From positions 237,554 to 301,553 of the forward strand of contig CAZCVI010000002.1 of assembly GCA_964502145.1 (NCBI GenBank): a stretch of 64,000 nucleotides of DNA, given 5' to 3'. Of this stretch, positions 41,453 through 49,839 are shown in pieces. Both the position numbers and the translations under genes were made by a program. Every line of letters starts with the position of its first letter. Positions within the stretch are counted from its first letter, which is position 1. The stretch comes from CAZCVI01 sp964502145 (GTDB lineage: Bacteria; Acidobacteriota; Aminicenantia; UBA2199). The notes beneath the pieces were generated by a model, which did no database searches, was not told the DNA's origin, and saw nothing but the letters and a program-made list of their open reading frames with translations.

Positions 41453-42835
41453 ATGGAGTTAACCAATGAAGTATTGGCAGTACACAGGCAATTATCGAAT
41501 TGCAGCGCTGATTTTCTTGAGTATGTAAAGAATAACCCGAAAGGTTTGCAACGCGAGCAATACAATTTATCCCGGCTACAATATGCCGGCGCAACCTATC
41601 AACCGTGGCCTACCTTTATTAATCAACATACGCGTGAACAATTTAAAAATGCCTCCACCAACGTGTTTAAACTGATCCGCAGTTTACCCAGCCGTTTGTT
41701 CAACAATGACCCCGAAAAAATCAGCCAGTATTTTGGAATTCCTAAAAAAGAAATTAAATATCAATTGGAATTTGCCAATCAAGCCGATTTTAATACCATG
41801 CTGTCGCGCGGTGATTTCGTGATGACAGATACCGGGGTTAAATGCCTTGAATGCAACATCTGTGCCAGTCTGGGTGGGTGGGAAATCACCTACTTGCAGA
41901 ATTTTTATGCCAATGTTCCCTTCATCGCGGAATTTTTGCAGCGCAAAAGACCCAAAATATCCAACACGGATATATTAATAATCCTGTTTACTCATATTAT
42001 TCAAACCATCCGGGCAAAATTCGGCGATTCGTTGGATCAATTTAACACGGTTGTCATGATGCAGCTTTCCAGTAAATGGGAGAATCGCGCCATGCAGGAA
42101 AGTTTCCTGACCAATCCATACCAGCGCGTGTTGGCCATGAATAATCTGAAAGGTAATATCGCCTTTTGCAAGTCGTATGAATTGAAACTCTCCGGGAACA
42201 CCTTGTACCATAATAATAAAAGTGTTCATGCCGTGATAGAAATGACTTTTGGCGATATTTCCCCCGATATGTACAAAGCGTACATGGCCAATAAGCTCTG
42301 TCTCTTTAACGGTCCCATGACTACTTTATTATCAAACAAATTTAATATTTCCCTCCTGTCGGAACACCAGGAATCGGACCTTTTCACCCAGGCAGAACGT
42401 GATGCCATCAAAAGTTCGATTCCCTGGACCCGTAAAGTTGTTCCCGGTGTCACCACGTACAATTCGCAGGAAGTAAACCTGGGCGATTTTATACTGGCCA
42501 ATAAAGACAATCTGGTCATTAAACCCAACGGTGAATTGGGTGGTAAAGGTGTTTCTGTAGGCAGATTCACCTCCCAGGCAGATTGGGACGCATCGGTGAA
42601 AAAAGCCATGACAGAGACACAATGGCTGGTTCAAGAATTCGTGGGTTCTATGGCGTACATGTATCAGAATGGTCCCTCTGGTGCGGCTCTTTTCCGCTTG
42701 ATTTGGGGACTCTTTGTTTTTGGGGATAATTATGGGGGGGAGTGGGTGCGCTTATTGCCGGTAACAAGCGACAAGGGCGTTATTAATCGAGCGCAAGGTG
42801 CCGAAGAAGGCGTGGTCCTTGGCGTGATTGAATAA
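41453..42835 (+). CDS. Circularly permuted ATP-grasp-like ligase (460 aa)
   Basis: The C-terminal half carries the glycine-rich segment KPNGELGGKGVSVGR, then an aromatic-rich stretch and WLVQEFV (about residues 355-400). This resembles the ATP-binding core of glutathionylspermidine-synthase-like and circularly permuted ATP-grasp proteins. The family joins a carboxylate to an amine or thiol through an acyl-phosphate. The N-terminal half has a CLECNICASLGGW segment that I cannot assign. The start follows AGAGGTG at about 41441-41447. It lies 152 bp after the hybrid PKS-NRPS gene on the same strand and may belong to that cluster as a tailoring or self-protection enzyme, or be independent. No signal peptide is seen, so it is probably cytoplasmic. 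The substrate is unknown and the family call rests on motif appearance only. Confidence 0.65.
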   Translation: MELTNEVLAVHRQLSNCSADFLEYVKNNPKGLQREQYNLSRLQYAGATYQPWPTFINQHTREQFKNASTNVFKLIRSLPSRLFNNDPEKISQYFGIPKKEIKYQLEFANQADFNTMLSRGDFVMTDTGVKCLECNICASLGGWEITYLQNFYANVPFIAEFLQRKRPKISNTDILIILFTHIIQTIRAKFGDSLDQFNTVVMMQLSSKWENRAMQESFLTNPYQRVLAMNNLKGNIAFCKSYELKLSGNTLYHNNKSVHAVIEMTFGDISPDMYKAYMANKLCLFNGPMTTLLSNKFNISLLSEHQESDLFTQAERDAIKSSIPWTRKVVPGVTTYNSQEVNLGDFILANKDNLVIKPNGELGGKGVSVGRFTSQADWDASVKKAMTETQWLVQEFVGSMAYMYQNGPSGAALFRLIWGLFVFGDNYGGEWVRLLPVTSDKGVINRAQGAEEGVVLGVIE

Positions 42836-43003
42836 GATCGCCACTAGTTTTAATCTCCCGAAATCCACCGTCATTTTTAAAAAGCTCGGCGGTTAATCGT
42901 GACACGCTGGACTTACTGGACAAACTGGACAAAATTGAAAGATTTTTAAAAGTCCAGTTGGTCCAGAATGTCCAGCATGATTTAAGAATTTGCGAGCGAG
43001 GGT
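42836..43003. other. Convergent intergenic region after the ATP-grasp gene
   Basis: The 168 bases lie between two convergent stop codons and hold palindromic element copy 2. Nothing else is recognised. The element is placed where a bidirectional terminator would be. Confidence 0.7.
42906..42976. repeat. Palindromic GGAC-9bp element, copy 2
   Basis: GGAC at 42909, 42918 and 42927 is mirrored by GTCC at 42952, 42961 and 42970, both with 9-base spacing. The 25-base arms are 42906-42930 and 42952-42976. The loop AAAATTGAAAG and flank TTAATCGTG closely match copy 3, so the two are related by descent and not just by composition. Confidence 0.92.
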
Positions 43004-44020
43004 TTATGCTTCTGGAGGGGGTGCGGATTGTAGGAGTACCCAGCAGTTATTAAAATTTCTGTTCTTCAGATCCATTGCTTTTATCCAAAAATAAAGTCTG
43101 CCTTCATCGCCCCACATCATACCGGGGAAATCATCGGAATGGAGTTGCAGCAATAACCGCCACTCTCCCATGGTTTTTTCCAGTTCGGTCCGGCGGCGAC
43201 CGCGAAAACCGTTTTTATTGCCGATAAATATCCCGTTGGTGACCAGTTGACAATCCAGTTCCATGGCATTTTGAAGCGGATTGGCATAGCCTAACATTTT
43301 ATGATACAGGCAATTGGAATATTGTTTTTGCAGCCGGGCATATTTAAGGGCATCGGCAGGGGACATTTTAATCCCCCAATTTTCCGGGGCATCTGGCAAA
43401 CTAATAGAACTTTTAAACGAGATAGCACACTCATCGTATTGGCCAAAATCGGGCAGATCCTCAGGAAAGGGGGTGGGTTTGAGATTTTTAAAGGGACCAT
43501 CATGATAAAATACCTTGAATTTATCCCGGTCTTTGGGGTCCACACCCAGGGCTTCTTGCTTCGGGTCATAGAAAAAATAGAGGAACCCACTGTCTGGTAA
43601 CAGATTCTCCTGATCATAGGGTTTTATGTCACGGCAATTGATCTGGGCAATAAAAGAGAGAGCTTGCCCTTTTTTATCAGTACACCATGGGATATTTGCG
43701 GGAAGGTCGGGAAGACCACCAATCCTGGATTGACCAATTTTCAGATCGTGGTCAAGTACCTCGGCCAATTGAAATTTGATTTCATGGCGGGCCAGTTTTT
43801 CCAACTGGGGCCAATATGAGTCTAATTGATTTTCTTTTAATACACGTCGGTGGTCTTCTTTGGTTTGACTCGTCAGGGCCGTTCTGAGACTGTCATAGGT
43901 ATAGGTGGTCACAATACCGGCAATGGGTTCCGGTGTTTCGCCTGGGTGTTCTTTCTGTGGCGGGGAAAAGAGTTTTCCTATACATTTTTTAAAAAAACCG
44001 GCAGGGGATGTCAATGTCAT
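43004..44020 (-). CDS. DUF1963 / YwqG-like protein (338 aa)
   Basis: Resembles the DUF1963 (YwqG) family. The visible hallmarks are SRIGGLPDLPANIPWC, then LSFIAQINCRDI, LPDSGFLYFFYD, WRLLLQLHSDD and a C-terminal MMWGDEGRLYFWI followed by LLQ. The molecular function of the family is not established as far as I know; members often occur near cell-stress or toxin-immunity genes. I chose the ATG at 44018-44020 because GGAGG lies 10 bases upstream of it. An upstream in-frame ATG would add 43 residues of Cys/Tyr-rich sequence without a ribosome site, which looks like non-coding read-through. It is transcribed towards the NRPS block and convergent with the ATP-grasp gene. Confidence 0.8.
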   Translation of the reverse strand: MTLTSPAGFFKKCIGKLFSPPQKEHPGETPEPIAGIVTTYTYDSLRTALTSQTKEDHRRVLKENQLDSYWPQLEKLARHEIKFQLAEVLDHDLKIGQSRIGGLPDLPANIPWCTDKKGQALSFIAQINCRDIKPYDQENLLPDSGFLYFFYDPKQEALGVDPKDRDKFKVFYHDGPFKNLKPTPFPEDLPDFGQYDECAISFKSSISLPDAPENWGIKMSPADALKYARLQKQYSNCLYHKMLGYANPLQNAMELDCQLVTNGIFIGNKNGFRGRRRTELEKTMGEWRLLLQLHSDDFPGMMWGDEGRLYFWIKAMDLKNRNFNNCWVLLQSAPPPEA

Positions 44021-44345
44021 CGTGTTATGGCCTCCATTATAACGATAATAGTTAATATATACAATAAATGATAGGCTAAAGATGCAGCTAAAGATGCAGG
44101 TAAAATAGTCTGCACATGTGTGGTTATTTTTAATATTTTCATTTTTCAACTATACCGCATTTAACAGAATTTTTCAATCCCAAAAAAATGGAAAGGTAAG
44201 ATCATCTACCAAAATTCGCCAGTCCAGTTTTTTCTGAAATTTGGCAGTGAATGCAAATTTAAAGAGATTGTTGACTTTTACTTTATAGAGACGTAGAATT
44301 AAATTCCAATTCACCTGAATGTATCGGCACACTTGGAGGTTTACC
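44021..44345. other. Divergent intergenic region with a 12-bp direct repeat
   Basis: This lies between the DUF1963-like gene (minus) and the BNR lipoprotein gene (plus). It holds a tandem 12-base repeat CTAAAGATGCAG at 44076-44087 and 44088-44099, possibly an operator, and the lipoprotein promoter at 44271-44299. The rest is AT-rich without visible genes. Confidence 0.6.
44271..44299 (+). promoter_or_regulatory. Sigma-70-like promoter of the BNR lipoprotein gene
   Basis: TTGACT at 44271-44276, 17-base spacer, TAGAAT at 44294-44299. The start codon is 47 bases further on with GGAGG before it. Good fit to a housekeeping promoter. Confidence 0.65.
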
Positions 44346-45827
44346 ATGAAAAAGACGTTTTTGACATGCATCTGTATTATTTTTGGCTTACTCATTTCCC
44401 AGTGTGAAAAAATTGGTCAAAACCCCAATCCGCCAGGAACCACTATCCGACTCACCGCCATCTCACCCGCAGAACGTGTATCTCATGCCCCCGCGTTTAT
44501 GCTTACCGCCAATGGCGTGAATTTTAAAACCGATTCAGTGATTCTGTTCAATGGCATTAAACAAGAAACCACGTTTATCAGTTCCGCGCAGTTACGTTGC
44601 CGTATCCAACCAGGGCAGATTATTTTCAGTACGCTCCACGTCAAAAGCGAGGACCTGCCCATAAAGGTGCGCACACCTTCAGCCAATAACCATGAAACCG
44701 ACAGCCTCCCCTTTGTACTCCACGACAACCATAAATTCAATACTACCGTCAACATCTACGATTCCACCTACGATTCCCGTTACCCCTCGGCAGTAATCGC
44801 CGGTGATGGAAATATCCACGTCGTCTGGCAAGATCATGTCCCAGGTAGTCACGAAATCTATTATTCAAGTTCCCTTGCCAATGGCGAGAGTTGGAAAGCG
44901 CCGCGCTCGCTGTCCGGTCAAGGCGATTTTCGTGCCCCGAATCTGGCCATTGACAAGGAAGGGAATCTCTTCGTTGTGTTTTACGATAATAACAACGACG
45001 CCCGCAATATCTATATCCGCCGTTCAACGGACATCGGCACTACCTGGAGCACTGCCCAGAACCTGTCCCATACGTTACGCGGTTCTTTTGATCCCGTCAT
45101 TACCGTTGGTGAGCCCGGTCGGTTGTATGTGGCCTGGATCGATGATACCCCCGGGCAGCGAACCATTGTATTCACCCGCTCAGCAGACTATGGAGACACC
45201 TGGGAGCAGATGCGGATTATTTCCAACATGCATGGAGTCGCAAACTATGCCGCCATTTGCGTCGATTCCATGGAGAATGTGTATTTGGTCTGGTTCCAGG
45301 AAAACGAAAACGACTTTTCACTATTTTTCAGCCACTCCATGGATAAAGGAGACACCTGGACCACTCCACTGCAACTCACTCCTTTAGCTACCCCGCTTTG
45401 CCGTTCAGATATCGCAGTGGATTCCGGTGGCATTGTTCACATCGTGTTTGATGACATCCAGAGCTACTCGCGAAAGATATACCATATGCGTTCACGCGAT
45501 AGGGGAATCACCTGGGAACCACGCCAGAATATTTCCGTCAGCCCCGGTGAAGACAATTGGATGCCTATTCTGGTTTTGGATGGGGCCGACAATCTTAATG
45601 TGGCCTGGATTGGCACTGCCGCCAGGGGAGAGATGCTTTATTACAGCCGTTCCATTGATGCTGGTATTCGTTTTGGATTCGCCGATACCAACCCTGGTTT
45701 CCAGGTAGATACTGATATTGCCGCCGTTGTTGATACCAAAGGAGACTTGCACGTGGTGGGCGGGATGTATATCCAAACCGAGAACAAAATTAAACTCTAT
45801 TACGCAAACTCAGGAACAACACGCTAA
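44346..45827 (+). CDS. Exported lipoprotein with TIG-like domain and BNR/sialidase-type repeats (493 aa)
   Basis: The N-terminus is a lipoprotein signal: KK, a hydrophobic stretch, then lipobox LISQC with the acylated cysteine near residue 20. Residues about 35-125 look like an IPT/TIG-type immunoglobulin fold. From about 140 to the end there are repeated Asp-box-like segments (S-x-D-x-G-x-T-W, for example STDIGTTW, SADYGDTW, SMDKGDTW, SRDRGITW) alternating with hydrophobic strands such as HVVWQD and YVAWID. This is the pattern of a sialidase-like beta-propeller. Propellers of this type also serve as plain binding scaffolds, so glycosidase activity is not shown. The start follows GGAGG with 7-base spacing; an in-frame ATG at 44319 lacks a ribosome site. 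A sigma-70-like promoter lies upstream at 44271-44299. Confidence 0.8.
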   Translation: MKKTFLTCICIIFGLLISQCEKIGQNPNPPGTTIRLTAISPAERVSHAPAFMLTANGVNFKTDSVILFNGIKQETTFISSAQLRCRIQPGQIIFSTLHVKSEDLPIKVRTPSANNHETDSLPFVLHDNHKFNTTVNIYDSTYDSRYPSAVIAGDGNIHVVWQDHVPGSHEIYYSSSLANGESWKAPRSLSGQGDFRAPNLAIDKEGNLFVVFYDNNNDARNIYIRRSTDIGTTWSTAQNLSHTLRGSFDPVITVGEPGRLYVAWIDDTPGQRTIVFTRSADYGDTWEQMRIISNMHGVANYAAICVDSMENVYLVWFQENENDFSLFFSHSMDKGDTWTTPLQLTPLATPLCRSDIAVDSGGIVHIVFDDIQSYSRKIYHMRSRDRGITWEPRQNISVSPGEDNWMPILVLDGADNLNVAWIGTAARGEMLYYSRSIDAGIRFGFADTNPGFQVDTDIAAVVDTKGDLHVVGGMYIQTENKIKLYYANSGTTR

Positions 45828-45926
45828 GGTCACAGGCGGAAAAACCACTTTTTTTATTGAATTTTTAGGAATAATATGATAAAAAGGTTTCTTGACAAAA
45901 AAATTGTGACCAGGAGGAATTATAAC

Positions 45927-46391
45927 ATGACTGAAATGCCAGAATTTACTTATCGGGGCGCTCGTGCCCTGACAATTCTCCACGAAAAGGAATTATATAA
46001 GTTTGTCACAACATGGAAAAAAGCCAAAGCCGCAGGAGTCGTCCTGCCTGAATCCAAAAAACCAGATTATCAATCCATGGATACATTATTACACCATGTG
46101 TTCTTCTGGGCACGGGAGTATATGATCTGGATGTGTGAAAAACTGCAATTACCAGACCCCCAAATTCCCCCCTTACCCGATGCCCAAGCCATTGAGGCTG
46201 AAATAGACCAATACATGGTTCCTTTCTTCGCACAGTATGCCAAACCTCTGATTGGTCTACCAGTCAAAGTTTTTTATTTTCCGACCTATCAAACCACGTG
46301 GAAAGTCGATTATTGTATTGATTCCATGCTGGAACACCTCGTCGTTCACGCCATGCGTCATGCTTTCCAATTGGAAGAACTCATGTCGTAG
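45927..46391 (+). CDS. Small alpha-helical protein, function unknown (154 aa)
   Basis: Predicted soluble protein rich in helix-forming residues, with several His and aromatic residues (LLHHVFFWAREYMIWM near residues 54-69; a C-terminal LEHLVVHAMRHAF). The spacing of histidines on helices is loosely like DinB/YfiT-type four-helix proteins that bind a metal, but I cannot confirm the family. The start ATG at 45927 is preceded by AGGAGG; an earlier ATG at 45876 in the same frame has no such site. The 3' end overlaps the tail of the convergent peptidase S41 gene by 11 bp. There is no signal peptide. Confidence 0.7.
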   Translation: MTEMPEFTYRGARALTILHEKELYKFVTTWKKAKAAGVVLPESKKPDYQSMDTLLHHVFFWAREYMIWMCEKLQLPDPQIPPLPDAQAIEAEIDQYMVPFFAQYAKPLIGLPVKVFYFPTYQTTWKVDYCIDSMLEHLVVHAMRHAFQLEELMS

Positions 46392-47749
46392 AGATAAAAA
46401 ATTCCTCACTGTTGCCATCCTCATCAATAAAAAGCAACTTTTTAATGGTACCGTCCGCCCCGGGGAAAAACTCCACGCGCACCAACTCCTGTGCTTCTGC
46501 CATGAACACAGTAGGGGAGAGCGGTGTTAAAAGAAAAGCGGGGCGATTCGCCGGTTGGAAACGAAGCTGCCCCCCATCTATAAAAACACGGCCTTCCCCA
46601 TAGTTTCCAGTAAAACGTTGCAGTTCCTCTTGGCCAAGCTTAACCGGTTGGCGACCCGCCGTTACCTTTTCTATAGCCCAATCCAGGCGCATAATATCCG
46701 CCTGCCCCGTGGTTTTAGCTTTCAATATTTTGAGCGCTTCCAGGTGTGCAATGACCAGGGCTTCTTGCGCCGTTGTTTTGATATCCGGTTCTACCCCAGT
46801 GCCCTCCCAATTAGTACCCGTATCCCGATCTACCGGACGTCCCATGGGCATAAAAACGCGGAAGAACGGTGCCACATTTAATACACCCCCCGCATTCGCT
46901 CCTCCACCCGTAGTCTCTCCAATAATAGTGGCCCGTTTGAGTACCTTGAACCGGTAGGCGAATGCTTCGGCACCGGAAAAGGTGTAGCCACTGGTCAGGA
47001 TGTACAGCGGCATATCGGGAAGTCGTTTGCCAGGAAGATAGGCTGTAGTCCAAAAAATGATCGGTATAGTTATCGCCACGAAATTCCATATCATAGAGGT
47101 GCGTGGCCTTGGAAAAAAAATATGCCGCCAAATACGACGTCATATACGGACTGCCACCCCTGCAATGGCGCAGGTCAATAATAAGCGCATCCACATTAGC
47201 CAGGAAAGCCATGACGCCCACTAACGTGTCACCGGCCAAATCGGGGGGTTGGAAACGGCGGTAATCAAGGTAACCCACATTCCCTGGCAATATATCGACC
47301 TTCAAAAACCCATAATTATCCCGCCTCATTTTTGCCAGCCAAGCCGCCCTTTCCGCGTCTGCATCAACTGGTTTGGTTGGTGTTGTGGACGCAGGTTTTG
47401 GATCGGGTAGCGGTTCCAAACCCATCCGGAAATGTTTATCCCCCGTTAAGCCTTGGATATCGGACGTGATCGATTCAGCGAACAACTGTGCGTCGTTGAT
47501 CTTGTTATATCTTCCAGCCGCCAGATTTTTTTCCACCAACCGCGCCGCTTTTTCTGCCGTTTCAGCAATGGCATATTTCGCTCTTATCAGCTTGGCCAGT
47601 TCCTTTACAGCCAGATGTTTTTGTGCCGTATCTAACTGTCGGGTTTCTTTTGTCTTGGTATTGGCAGCTCCTATCGGAAAGAGGAAAACAGCCATCATCA
47701 GAATAAAAATAATAATAAAAATAATATTAAACATCATTCTTTTTGTCAT
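46381..47749 (-). pseudogene. Peptidase S41 (IRBP/tail-specific type), frameshifted
   Basis: Reading from 47749 on the minus strand gives a hydrophobic N-terminal signal segment, an S41 N-terminal helical domain, and a catalytic-domain start (NVGYLDYRRF, ALIIDLRHCRGGSP) up to FRGDNYTDHF. The homologous sequence then continues in another frame (WTTAYLPGKRLPDMPLYIL, SGYTFSGAEAFAY and a C-terminal beta-rich tail). The frames meet at a run of six T (minus strand; A6 at 47052-47057), where five would restore one 455-residue protein. The likely catalytic serine (TFSGAE, codon about 46975-46977) lies after the shift, so the truncated product would be inactive. The start has GAGGAG upstream. The cause could be a true mutation, homopolymer slippage or a sequencing error. 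Confidence 0.8.
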
Positions 47750-48030
47750 TTTTTGCTCCTCAAGACCCGCTCACTTTTTTTCCTTCATCTATTTATTTTA
47801 TGGCACAGGTATCGATTTGTCAAGGGTCTGGGAGAAAAAGACGCCGTAGCCATGTCCACCATGGTTTTCATGTCTTGATTAAAGGAGTTCACCCCCCCTA
47901 TTTTGAGACAGCCTCCTTGTGTTCACCCAAATAATATGCAAAATGAGAATTGCTGAAAAAATACTGAATAGCTTGACAGTAAGCCTTTATATGGCTATAA
48001 TAATGTATAAAAAAAGCATGGAGATAGATA
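47750..48030. other. Intergenic region between the S41 pseudogene and the lipoprotein gene
   Basis: These 281 bases separate divergent genes. Apart from the consensus promoter at 47973-48001 and the ribosome sites, I recognise nothing. Confidence 0.7.
47973..48001 (+). promoter_or_regulatory. Consensus sigma-70 promoter of the 48031 lipoprotein gene
   Basis: TTGACA at 47973-47978, a 17-base spacer and TATAAT at 47996-48001 match the ideal promoter in every base. It is 30 bases from the start codon, which predicts a short leader and strong constitutive expression. Confidence 0.85.
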
Positions 48031-49092
48031 ATGAATAAAATAATAATTACATGGTTACTGTTGTTTCTTTTTTTTATGATGGGTTGTAAAAGTAGCTCTG
48101 ATATTGACGGTTCTGGTCCATCTGGCCAAACCACCTTAAAAATTGCAGAATTTACCGCCAACGCGCAATTTATGGGAGACGACGCCCAACAATTGGTAGG
48201 GCAGTCCAAAAATTCCATTCTCCTCGCCCTCGCGGATTCGTCGTCACAAAATACGCCCTCTGTCGCAAAATATAAGTACTCGGTGCGCGCCTTACTGGAA
48301 ACAACCACCACCGGTAACGGCGCGGAAATGCTGGACGTGGTATTAACCTACTATAAAAACGGCACTCCCTTCGGTGTCTCCAATATGGGAAAAGAAGCAT
48401 TTATGGAGCCTTTTCTAGAGGCCAATAAAAGCGCTTATACCTATTCACTGGTACTTTACCATCAAGAGGTTTTCACCAGCGTAAAGATTAAAGTGGGTTA
48501 CAAAACCAACGGTATGATGACCAGTGTGGAAAGCACGGCTAATTTCCCCGATCCCTCCACCAAACCTTTTATCAGCCGATTTAATGCAGGAAAATCAACC
48601 CTGGCAATAGGTGAACAAACGACCCTTGGCTGGAAAGTAATCAATGCCAAAGACATCTCAATAAACCGTAATGGCAAACTGGAGTTCAGCAACCTGGCTG
48701 CGGAAGACCTGCTTGTAATCGATCCGACAAAATCAGGCCAGGAATTCAATACTTATCGCCTGATTGCTAAAAACGGGGCCAATGAAGTATACACGGAAAT
48801 CCAGATCCGGGTGACCTATCCTGATGTGGAATACCGCGTATACGGAGTGGGTGAAGCAGAGAACATTACCCTGTCAGGTGCCGGAGGTTCCACCGTGCAA
48901 TACTCGAATGTAAAATTACCTTTCTCTTATAAAATTTCCAGTGCAAAAAGTGGTGATTTCCTCTATGTTTCGGCTCAGAATGGAAAAAACTCCGGGTGCA
49001 TCACGGTTGATATTTACACCAATAGCCATCTGTACAAGTACGCCACCAGTTGCGGCCAATACGTCATCGCTTCTGCCAGCGGCACTTATTAA
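48031..49092 (+). CDS. Lipoprotein of unknown function (353 aa)
   Basis: The N-terminus is NKIIITW, a strongly hydrophobic stretch, then lipobox FFMMGC with the acylated Cys at about residue 19, followed by a Ser/Gly-rich linker. This predicts a membrane-anchored, exported lipoprotein. The middle (residues about 175-265) reads like an immunoglobulin-type beta sandwich: INRFNAG-like start, ATL-type strand, then YRLIAKNGANEVY, similar to domains in secreted proteins. The last about 80 residues are beta-rich with two cysteines (SGCITV and TSCGQYV) that could form a disulphide. I do not recognise the family. It has its own consensus promoter at 47973-48001 and a GGAG ribosome site at 48020-48023. 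Confidence 0.75.
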   Translation: MNKIIITWLLLFLFFMMGCKSSSDIDGSGPSGQTTLKIAEFTANAQFMGDDAQQLVGQSKNSILLALADSSSQNTPSVAKYKYSVRALLETTTTGNGAEMLDVVLTYYKNGTPFGVSNMGKEAFMEPFLEANKSAYTYSLVLYHQEVFTSVKIKVGYKTNGMMTSVESTANFPDPSTKPFISRFNAGKSTLAIGEQTTLGWKVINAKDISINRNGKLEFSNLAAEDLLVIDPTKSGQEFNTYRLIAKNGANEVYTEIQIRVTYPDVEYRVYGVGEAENITLSGAGGSTVQYSNVKLPFSYKISSAKSGDFLYVSAQNGKNSGCITVDIYTNSHLYKYATSCGQYVIASASGTY

Positions 49093-49125
49093 AACCCGGT
49101 AAAAAAAAATCATCCCGACTTATTG

Positions 49126-49314
49126 GTTCTAAAAAAAAAACCTTCCGTTCGCACTCTGGACCCGGCGATTCTACAAAATAGGTCGGCGGTTCTACAAAAA
49201 AACCCGGCTGTTCTACAAAAAAACCTGACCGTTCGCACTTTGACCCCGGCCGTTCACACTCTGACCCCGGCCGTTCGCATTCTGACCCCGGCCGTTCACA
49301 TTCTGACCCCGGTG
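49126..49314. repeat. Second 21-bp tandem array, nine units
   Basis: Nine adjacent 21-base units. Each begins GTTC (one ATTC). The middle is of two kinds, GCACTTTGACC-like or TACAAAAAAACC-like, and the end is CGGCC, CGGCG or a variant. The two kinds are intermixed. The sequence is unlike the 20503 array, yet the period and the two-variant mosaic design are the same. Confidence 0.9.
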
Positions 49315-49374
49315 CGCCGGGGTATTTGTGAGTATTTTGGGGTTTGAAGTCCGAAACCCGGGGTTGAAAACCCC
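49307..49374 (+). terminator. Two G/C hairpins after the 21-bp array
   Basis: Two perfect 6-bp stems with small loops (49307-49322 and 49360-49374). They might end transcription from the upstream lipoprotein gene, but there is no clear T-tract after them. Confidence 0.35.
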
Positions 49375-49703
49375 ATTTCACAGTCCTCACCAGTATAAAA
49401 TCAAAAAGAATGCTACTATTGTGTAACTTTACACGCCCCCGCGCTGTTGTTTTAACCACACAGCACAGAAGATAGATTCATCTAGCCTATGATCGTTTTT
49501 ACTCATGGTGTACCTAATGAATTCCATTTAGAAGTGTACCACAAATTTCATGAATATACACCCCTCCAAACCAACAAAAAAAAATTCTGCTAAATTCGCG
49601 ATAATTCGTGTTATTTGATGCCCAAAAGAATAATATTGACTGTGAGTGGGCCATTGTTTTCTGGGGGGCCGTTCAAAAAACTGAATAGATACATAATTCC
49701 TAC

Positions 49704-49732
49704 TTGACTTTTGCTCCATTTTATTCTATAAA
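49704..49732 (+). promoter_or_regulatory. Sigma-70-like promoter of the ligase-ACP-synthase operon
   Basis: TTGACT at 49704-49709, 17-base spacer, TATAAA at 49727-49732. The ligase start is 108 bases downstream, so the leader would be about 100 nt. Confidence 0.65.
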
Positions 49733-49839
49733 TTAGTTTAAAAGATAACTTTTTTTTTGGATTTGAACCCTGTCTCAGGATTGAAATAGTAATGGTTTCG
49801 AAAAAGCGTTTATCACAAACCAAAGGAGGATTTATTTGT

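Larger units (their letters stand above)
49093..49839. other. 747-bp intergenic region with 21-bp array and ligase promoter
   Basis: It contains the second 21-bp array (49126-49314), G/C-rich hairpins at 49307-49322 (CCCCGG, loop TGCG, CCGGGG) and 49360-49374 (GGGGTT, loop GAA, AACCCC), then AT-rich sequence with the promoter at 49704-49732. No gene is supported; the minus-strand open frame over the array is repeat-driven. Confidence 0.75.

Noticed and set aside
43301..43600. Plus-strand frame inside the DUF1963-like gene
   Set aside because: It is opposite a gene with clear family motifs and has no recognisable content of its own.
44018..44149. Longer N-terminus for the DUF1963-like protein
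   Set aside because: The extra 43 residues lack a ribosome site, while the inner ATG at 44020 has GGAGG 10 bases upstream.
45892..45926. Promoter TTGACA in front of the 45927 gene
   Set aside because: The matching -10 would fall on the ribosome site, so it cannot serve this start; likely chance.
46811..47050. Tail of the S41 N-terminal frame past the frameshift as real protein
   Set aside because: After FRGDNYTDHF the residues no longer look like S41, while another frame continues the family pattern.
49064..49459. Minus-strand 131-residue frame over the second 21-bp array
   Set aside because: Also caused by the 21-bp period; it overlaps the end of the lipoprotein gene and has no ribosome site.
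49792..49839. Upstream start for the acetyl-CoA synthetase-like gene
   Set aside because: The ATG at 49840 has AAAGGAGG before it and matches the usual family N-terminus.
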